A stretch of 39,709 nt of DNA, taken from contig JASJDJ010000037.1 of NCBI GenBank assembly GCA_030065635.1, positions 1-39,709 of the forward strand. Reading direction: 5' to 3'. This DNA is from Xenococcaceae cyanobacterium MO_188.B32 (GTDB taxonomy: Bacteria > Cyanobacteriota > Cyanobacteriia > Cyanobacteriales > Xenococcaceae). Shown here one piece after another: positions 36,183 through 39,709 of this stretch. A program made the position numbers and the translations under genes. How positions within the stretch are numbered: position 1 is the first letter of the stretch; every line of letters starts with the position of its first letter. Under the pieces are notes generated by a model that had not been told where the DNA came from, did no database searches, and saw only the letters and a list, made by a program, of their open reading frames with translations.

Positions 36183-38012
36183 CTAAGAAAATACCCGACT
36201 GCGCCATTTATTCAGACGTGCCTCGCCAATGCTAGCTAAACTTCGAGATTGTGCTATCTGCTGTTGAAGACTGGCAATTTTCTCTTGTTGGTCTTGAGAA
36301 CGTTGTTGTAAAGCTTCATAGCTACCTGGTTGAATCCAAGTTCTGCTGATGGGACTTTGAGTTGAGAAGCTAGATACTGACTCATTCTGCTCATCAACAT
36401 TAGTTAGATAAGATTGCCATTTACTCAAGCCTGCTGCGCCAATAGTGGCAAAGGACTGTAGTTCTTTTAATTCTTGTTCCAAAGAAGCAATGACTTTTTC
36501 TTGTTCTTCACACTCTTGTTGCAAAGCTTGATGAGCTTGAGATAAAGAAGATTTTTTAACTTCAGGAGATACAACAAAATCAAATTTAGGCTTGAATACT
36601 TCAGCCAACAAGCTTTCAACATCGGTAATCGGGACATTACCATTAGGATTGTTGTAAATAAGTGGTCGAACTAATCTTGGTTCATTTCCTGACACACCAG
36701 CTTTATCACTGGTAGAGACACTAGGTAGCATGGCGAACATATTAGTATACCCAAGCAATCTCTTGCCAGTTTGAGTCTTATAGCCTCGGTAATAAGGCAC
36801 TATATTTTCACCAAAAGCATCTTGATATTCGTCGCTATCAATATAGGAATCAATATCAGCTTCATAACCCTCTCGATCGAGGACGTTGCTATGATAAAGC
36901 GTTTCTTGATAACTATCGGGAGCACGACCAAGAAGGTGCTTGAAGTTCAATTCATGAGCACGATAGCGGGGACAATTATCAATAAATCTTGACTTGTACA
37001 ATTCTGATTTGGCTATCTGACGCACAAACTCCCGAACGCTTATTTCTCCTCGTTTTAGCTGAGACTCAGGGACAGTAAGGCGTTCGCTTTCCATGATGTG
37101 GGCATTGCCTAAAACCTGCTTGTATACTGCCTTAATTACAATTTCTAGTTCCTCTTGAGAGCTACCAGCTGTTAACTCGAGAGGATTAGTATCTGCCAAG
37201 GCATTATATTGACCTTGCCAAATTAAAGCTCTTGGTGAAATTACTTCTTCTTTTGGTTCTGGCTTGACAACTGGTACAGGAACAAATGGCTGATAGTTAT
37301 TAAGATTGAGAACTTTAGATAGTAGCTGATTAACATTCGTTGGTGGCGGAGTAGGCTTCCAAGAAGCGGGAATTGTTGACAGAGGAATAATTGAACTTGG
37401 CTTATTGGTTATCAGTGACTTTTGCAACCGAGAACGAGTACCAACAAAAGTAGAGCGATCGCTACTACAAGAACCCCGTAATAATTGGAAAATATGGGTA
37501 AAACCAGCTACATTTTTACCTGTCTGAGTTTTGTAGCCTAAATAATAGGGTACTGTATTTTCGCCAAAATTTTCTCGATACTCTTCGCTGTCAATATAGA
37601 AATCTATTTCGGCTTCAAAACCATTTTCATCTAAAATTTGCGTGTGTTCTACGATTTCCTCGTGATTTTCAGGGGCGCGACCGAGAAGATGCTTGAAATT
37701 CAATTCAATTGCTCTGAGGGTAGGACAATCGAAGAAAAATAGAGAACGATACAACTCTGACTTAGCTAATTGACGTACAAATTCTCGTACAGTGATTTCA
37801 CCATTTTTAAGTTGGGATTCAGGAATAGTTAACTGTTCGCTCTCCATTACATGAGCGTTGCCTAAAACCTGACGATAGGCTGCACGAATGACAACTTCTA
37901 TTTCTTCTTCTGAACTATGGGCAAAAAGTTCAATTGGTTCAGAATCCTCGTATAAACCTACTCCTAATTCTGATGCTTTACCAATTACTGGACTAATAAA
38001 AGTACTAACCAT
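36183..38012 (-). CDS. Phycobilisome linker polypeptide with two REP domains and duplicated C-terminal coiled coil
   Basis: 609 residues from ATG 38012, chosen because GGAGG sits 8 bases upstream; ATGs at 38039 and 38033 lack such a site. Two PBS-linker (REP, pfam00427-type) domains lie at about 33-180 and 283-432. They are close copies of each other, both with NAHVMESE-like, PESQLK, ELNFKHLLGRAP and PYYLGYKTQTGK blocks. A proline-rich linker (200-260) separates them. The C-terminus has two copies of a 45-residue module (493-537 and 564-608) with ALQQ, IASL, IG-A-L-KW motifs and coiled-coil character. There is no phycobiliprotein-like domain, so it is not ApcE. It likely joins two phycobiliprotein hexamers in a rod. 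It lies just behind an IscB stub. Confidence 0.85.
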   Translation of the reverse strand: MVSTFISPVIGKASELGVGLYEDSEPIELFAHSSEEEIEVVIRAAYRQVLGNAHVMESEQLTIPESQLKNGEITVREFVRQLAKSELYRSLFFFDCPTLRAIELNFKHLLGRAPENHEEIVEHTQILDENGFEAEIDFYIDSEEYRENFGENTVPYYLGYKTQTGKNVAGFTHIFQLLRGSCSSDRSTFVGTRSRLQKSLITNKPSSIIPLSTIPASWKPTPPPTNVNQLLSKVLNLNNYQPFVPVPVVKPEPKEEVISPRALIWQGQYNALADTNPLELTAGSSQEELEIVIKAVYKQVLGNAHIMESERLTVPESQLKRGEISVREFVRQIAKSELYKSRFIDNCPRYRAHELNFKHLLGRAPDSYQETLYHSNVLDREGYEADIDSYIDSDEYQDAFGENIVPYYRGYKTQTGKRLLGYTNMFAMLPSVSTSDKAGVSGNEPRLVRPLIYNNPNGNVPITDVESLLAEVFKPKFDFVVSPEVKKSSLSQAHQALQQECEEQEKVIASLEQELKELQSFATIGAAGLSKWQSYLTNVDEQNESVSSFSTQSPISRTWIQPGSYEALQQRSQDQQEKIASLQQQIAQSRSLASIGEARLNKWRSRVFS

Positions 38013-38051
38013 TGAAAAATCCTCCGATATCATCAACATAATTCGCGTGAG

Positions 38052-38080
38052 TCCCTAGGCTCAACGCAGTAGCCTAGGGA
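38052..38080. repeat. Perfect hairpin at the 3' end of the IscB stub
   Basis: Arms TCCCTAGGCT (38052-38061) and AGCCTAGGGA (38071-38080), loop of 9 bases. IS200/IS605-type elements carry subterminal hairpins recognised by the Y1 transposase, and this one sits where the right end of the former iscB element should be. A role as terminator or leader structure of the linker gene is also possible. Confidence 0.65.
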
Positions 38081-38083
38081 GGT

Positions 38084-38098
38084 AGAGCGCGCCGCTCT
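38084..38098. repeat. Small GC-rich palindrome next to the IscB hairpin
   Basis: AGAGCG-CGC-CGCTCT, 6-bp arms and 3-base loop. It lies between the end of recognisable IscB coding sequence and the larger hairpin. Confidence 0.5.
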
Positions 38099-38348
38099 TG
38101 CAATACATAACTTATTTGACCTCCGCAATAACTTAACTTTTGACAAACTAAACTGACCTATCCGTTTCCAGTTCAGGTCATAGACACTCAGCTTTTGAGA
38201 CTTTTCAGTATTGGTGAAACCACCAATCCAACCCCGATAGACAACACCTGCTTTCTCTGCTTCTACATAATCACCAGCCCGATAACCAAAAGGCGTAACT
38301 GTACCTCCTTTACGGCACTCTTGTTTGATGGGTGGCGAAAAGATTGGC

Positions 38349-39709
38349 ATTATTGAAAAATCACTTCAATCTAAATATCAAGTTGATAGCACTACAGTTA
38401 GAAACGTATACCACAATTTAAAAGGAAAACATAAAAGCATCAAAGAACTAAGAAAAACTCAAATTAAAGATTTAAAATCGACTATCAAGAGTATTCAATC
38501 AGCAATTAAGAAGCGTTTGAAGAAGAAAAATCTAGACGAAAAAGATAGATTCTTTATTCACCAGAAAAAGCGCAGACTAATTGTCAAACAACACAAACTA
38601 AAAGCCTTGGAGGAGAAAGGCATTAGCTTATGTTTTGGCACTAAAAAGCTATTTTTAGCTCAATATCACAAGCGAAAAAAATGGTTATTCAAATCATGAT
38701 GAGTGGTTAGCAGATTGGAGAGCAGCCAGAGCTTCTAGCTTTATGATGGTTGGAGCAAAAACTTACTCTACTGGAAATCAATTATGTAGATTAAGCAAAG
38801 ATGGGAAACTAAAGATAACTACACCTCCTTGCTTGTTAAAAAAATTTGAGGCTTACATTCAATGTGATGGCATTAAGTTCAGATACGGGCAAGAATTTAT
38901 TGATATTGCTTTAACTCCAACCAAGCACAAGCGAGGGAAAGAGTATCGTCATGGAACTGAAAAAGCTGTAACTCATCGTTTTGTTAGGCGAAATAATAAG
39001 TGGTATTTGCACACGACAGTTGAACTGCCAGACATACCAACTATCTCGAACAAAAAGAATGGAGCAATCGGTATCGATTTAAATGTCAAAAGTATTGCCT
39101 GGGCTTATTGCGACAGTGAAGGCAATCTTAAGCAACACGGACAAATTAATATTGACTTAGAAAATAAATCATCAGGTCAAACCACACATATTTTATCTCA
39201 GGCTATTGGGCAAGTAATTGATCTTGCAGTAGAAAAAGAATGTCAGATAGTAATAGAAAAATTAGATTTCAGAAGCAAGAAAAATAGACTGAGAGAACAT
39301 GGTAAACGCACTCGCGAAATGTTATCTCAATTTGCTTATTCCAAGTTGGCCGACTTAGTTCATTCCAAGGCTAGATTATCCGCTATTCAAACGATAGAAG
39401 TTAATCCTGCTTATTCGAGTTTGATTGGAATGATTAAGTTTATGGGGCTTTACGGATTAAATAGCGGTACGTGCGCAGCATTAGTACTCGCCCGTCGCAG
39501 TTTTCGATTCTCTGAGCGTTTGCCTAGATGCCAATTGCGCCTTTTTTCATCCAGTGGATTGTAATAAGCACGTATGGCATTATTGGGCAACGACATCAAA
39601 GTTACTGAAGGGTTGCCATCGGCATAGTTTCTTTAATGTGAGAGTCAGGTTTGGGGTCAAGCCTAATATCCAGAGTTCTTCCGAGAAAAGGAAGATATTA
39701 GGCAAAAGG
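38349..39709 (+). pseudogene. TnpB-family protein, copy 2, two frameshifts, runs off the window
   Basis: Homology to tnpB copy 1 begins at 38349 (IIEKSLQSKYQVDSTTVRNV), but the GTG start of copy 1 is ATT here and no recombinase gene precedes it. At an A7 run (38675-38681) the frame shifts; removing one A restores KRKNGYSNHDEWLADWRAAR as in copy 1. The next part (to about 39541) carries GIDLNVKSIAWAYCD (first RuvC acid) and IVIEKLDF (second). A T6 run at 39542-39547 shifts again; removing one T continues FHPVDCNKHVWHYWATTSKL to the window end. The usual zinc-ribbon cysteines and third Asp (D-x-NAA) are not visible: VNPAYSSLIG and GTCAALVLARR occupy the place. Likely inactive. Confidence 0.8.

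Larger units (their letters stand above)
38036..38343 (-). pseudogene. IscB RNA-guided nuclease, C-terminal stub
   Basis: Translation of the minus strand reads SPPIKQECRKGGTVTPFGYR, then AGDYVEAEKAG, RGWIGGFTNTEKSQKLSVYD, LNWKRIGQFSLSKVKLLRRS. This matches the C-terminal target/PAM-interacting end of IscB proteins of IS200/IS605-type elements (typical endings GQFSPSKVQLLRRS). The RuvC and HNH nuclease parts are missing: the frame is cut near 38343, where homology to the second TnpB copy begins on the other strand. After LLRRSNKL the frame continues about 24 residues through two palindromes and stops 24 bases before the linker ATG. IscB is the Cas9-ancestor nuclease. Confidence 0.75.

Noticed and set aside
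36771-36992. 73-codon plus-strand frame within the linker gene
   Set aside because: Mirror frame of a coding region with strong domain homology.
1-39709. CRISPR array
   Set aside because: No series of direct repeats separated by equal-sized unique spacers was found; the tandem heptamers have no spacers.
1-39709. The two same-direction tnpB copies as ends of one 37-kb composite transposon
   Set aside because: The copies are clearly diverged, one is truncated and one frameshifted, and the enclosed region contains the conserved essential rpo operon.

Overview
The window is chromosomal DNA from a phycobilisome-containing cyanobacterium. The evidence is a split rpoC (rpoC1 and rpoC2 as separate genes), the gene order rpsT-tatD-rpoB-rpoC1-rpoC2, petN of the cytochrome b6f complex, a phycobilisome linker, a DUF3685 protein, many HIP1 (GCGATCGC) sites and heptanucleotide tandem repeats between genes. 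Low GC and heavy transposon debris suggest a large-genome unicellular or pleurocapsalean type, but genus is not decidable from the sequence alone.

Region 1-3.7 kb is a gene graveyard: an IS607-type element (end of the serine recombinase plus the first half of TnpB) fused to the ATPase domain of a histidine kinase, an IS1380-type transposase scrap, a P-type ATPase cut off before its phosphorylation site, and one open frame joining a DUF1622 piece to the C-terminal domain of a lipid kinase. Region 3.7-8.9 kb holds a degenerate kinase-like protein, a 127-bp MITE with clear terminal repeats, a di-iron ferritin-like protein, isoprenyl transferase, a membrane-anchored receiver protein and a RidA stump. 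Region 8.9-16 kb has oligopeptidase B, petN with a small membrane-protein partner, and a four-gene ABC exporter-like operon (ATPase, ABC-2 permease, GldG-like, DUF4340). Region 16-22.2 kb has a phosphatase-like protein, an untracked 46-residue gene, FtsH, a DUF3685 pseudo-receiver and a PleD-like diguanylate cyclase.

Region 22.2-33.6 kb is the essential minus-strand operon rpsT-tatD-rpoB-rpoC1-rpoC2, with a 481-bp structured, repeat-bearing insert between rpoB and rpoC1. hisD runs divergently from rpsT and is followed by a sugar-phosphoglycerate phosphatase gene. At the right end a tandem-domain phycobilisome linker lies immediately behind the C-terminal stub of an IscB nuclease. That stub is itself cut by a second TnpB copy, which carries two single-base homopolymer frameshifts and runs off the window.

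The most notable signals are the two-REP linker with a duplicated C-terminal coiled-coil module, the nested IscB/TnpB remnants next to its start, two TnpB copies lacking the usual zinc ribbon or truncated, palindromic in-frame inserts in the transposon genes, and two receiver-domain proteins of unusual design. I do not see a CRISPR array, tRNA or rRNA gene, and I see no complete new defence or mobile system.
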